Below, one piece after another: positions 5,966-6,337 of a stretch of DNA of 6,337 nucleotides. A program made the position numbers and the translations under genes. The notes under the pieces are model-generated. The model was given only the letters and a program-made list of their open reading frames with translations. It was not told where the DNA came from and ran no database searches. Source of the stretch: Opitutia bacterium (lineage in GTDB: Bacteria > Verrucomicrobiota > Verrucomicrobiia > Opitutales > UBA953); contig CANCLV010000060.1 of assembly GCA_947378905.1 (NCBI GenBank), positions 1 to 6,337 on the forward strand. The letters run 5' to 3'. The first letter of the stretch is position 1; the number at the start of each line of letters is the position of its first letter.

Positions 5966-6337
5966 TTAAATAGCGACTGGTGCTTTAATGCCTGGATGAG
6001 GATCGTAACCTTCGATGGTTATATCTTCATATTTAAAGGCGAATAAGTCTTTAATTTCAGGATTTAAAATTAAGCGTGGGAGAGGTCGAGGCTCACGCGA
6101 GCATTGTAAATCAACCTGTTCGAGGTGGTTCGAATAAATGTGAGCATCGCCAAAGGTGTGTACAAAGTGTCCAGGTTTTAAGCCTGTGACTTGAGCAATC
6201 ATGTGCGTCAGTAATGAGTAACTGGCGATATTGAAGGGCACACCTAAAAATAAATCTGCGCTACGTTGATAGAGTTGGCAGCTTAAACGATTATCGGTGG
6301 AAACGTGAAATTGATAAAGTGTGTGGCAGGGTGGAAG
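5966..6337 (-). CDS. thyA: Thymidylate synthase (5' partial, C-terminal 123 residues)
   Basis: ThyA makes dTMP from dUMP, using methylene-tetrahydrofolate as both carbon donor and reductant. The frame is open from the window edge to the TAA at 5966-5968, giving 123 residues. It begins four residues before the active-site region: PPCH holds the catalytic cysteine (fragment residue 4, E. coli C146). Next come YQRSADLFLGVPFNIASY with the phosphate-binding arginine (25), aspartate (28) and asparagine (36), then GDAHIYSNH with the dUMP-contacting His and Tyr (66, 68), and the classic C-terminus GIKAPVAI, which closes over the active site. The C-terminal portion has close to the expected length (about 118 residues after the cysteine in E. 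coli) and looks fully functional. The N-terminal half lies outside the window. The thyA-folA pairing is a common folate-cycle operon. Confidence 0.98.
   Translation of the reverse strand, partial: LPPCHTLYQFHVSTDNRLSCQLYQRSADLFLGVPFNIASYSLLTHMIAQVTGLKPGHFVHTFGDAHIYSNHLEQVDLQCSREPRPLPRLILNPEIKDLFAFKYEDITIEGYDPHPGIKAPVAI

Overview
The window carries one block of genes, all on the minus strand and read from high to low coordinates: thyA (5' end beyond the window) - folA - a 117-base gap - nuoJ - nuoK - nuoL - nuoM - nuoN (3' end beyond the window). I see no RNA gene, mobile element, CRISPR array or plus-strand gene that I can support. The only non-coding stretch longer than 11 bases is the folA-nuoJ gap.

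ThyA and FolA form the thymidylate cycle. ThyA methylates dUMP using methylene-tetrahydrofolate and releases dihydrofolate, and FolA reduces it back to tetrahydrofolate. NuoJ, K, L, M and N are membrane-arm subunits of respiratory complex I (NADH:quinone oxidoreductase type). L, M and N are the three antiporter-like proton channels, and J and K connect them to the quinone-side subunits. The usual upstream genes nuoA-I are not next to nuoJ; their place is taken by the folate genes. The complex I genes are therefore either split over at least two loci or interrupted here.

Most of the content is ordinary housekeeping, and I do not see a new multi-gene system. The one clearly odd protein feature is in NuoM. 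The transmembrane-helix-7 lysine that is central to proton transfer in this family is a leucine, the motif that normally follows it is rewritten, and helix 8 carries two adjacent lysines instead of one. NuoL and NuoN beside it keep their canonical charged residues. A second pattern is that none of the six gene starts visible in the window has a recognisable Shine-Dalgarno sequence. The spacers inside the nuo block are 3 to 11 bases, which suggests start-stop coupled or SD-independent initiation.

The organism is a bacterium with a respiratory complex I and roughly balanced base composition. From the general look of the NuoM and DHFR proteins I lean weakly towards the Verrucomicrobiota/PVC group, but this is an impression that a database search would have to settle.
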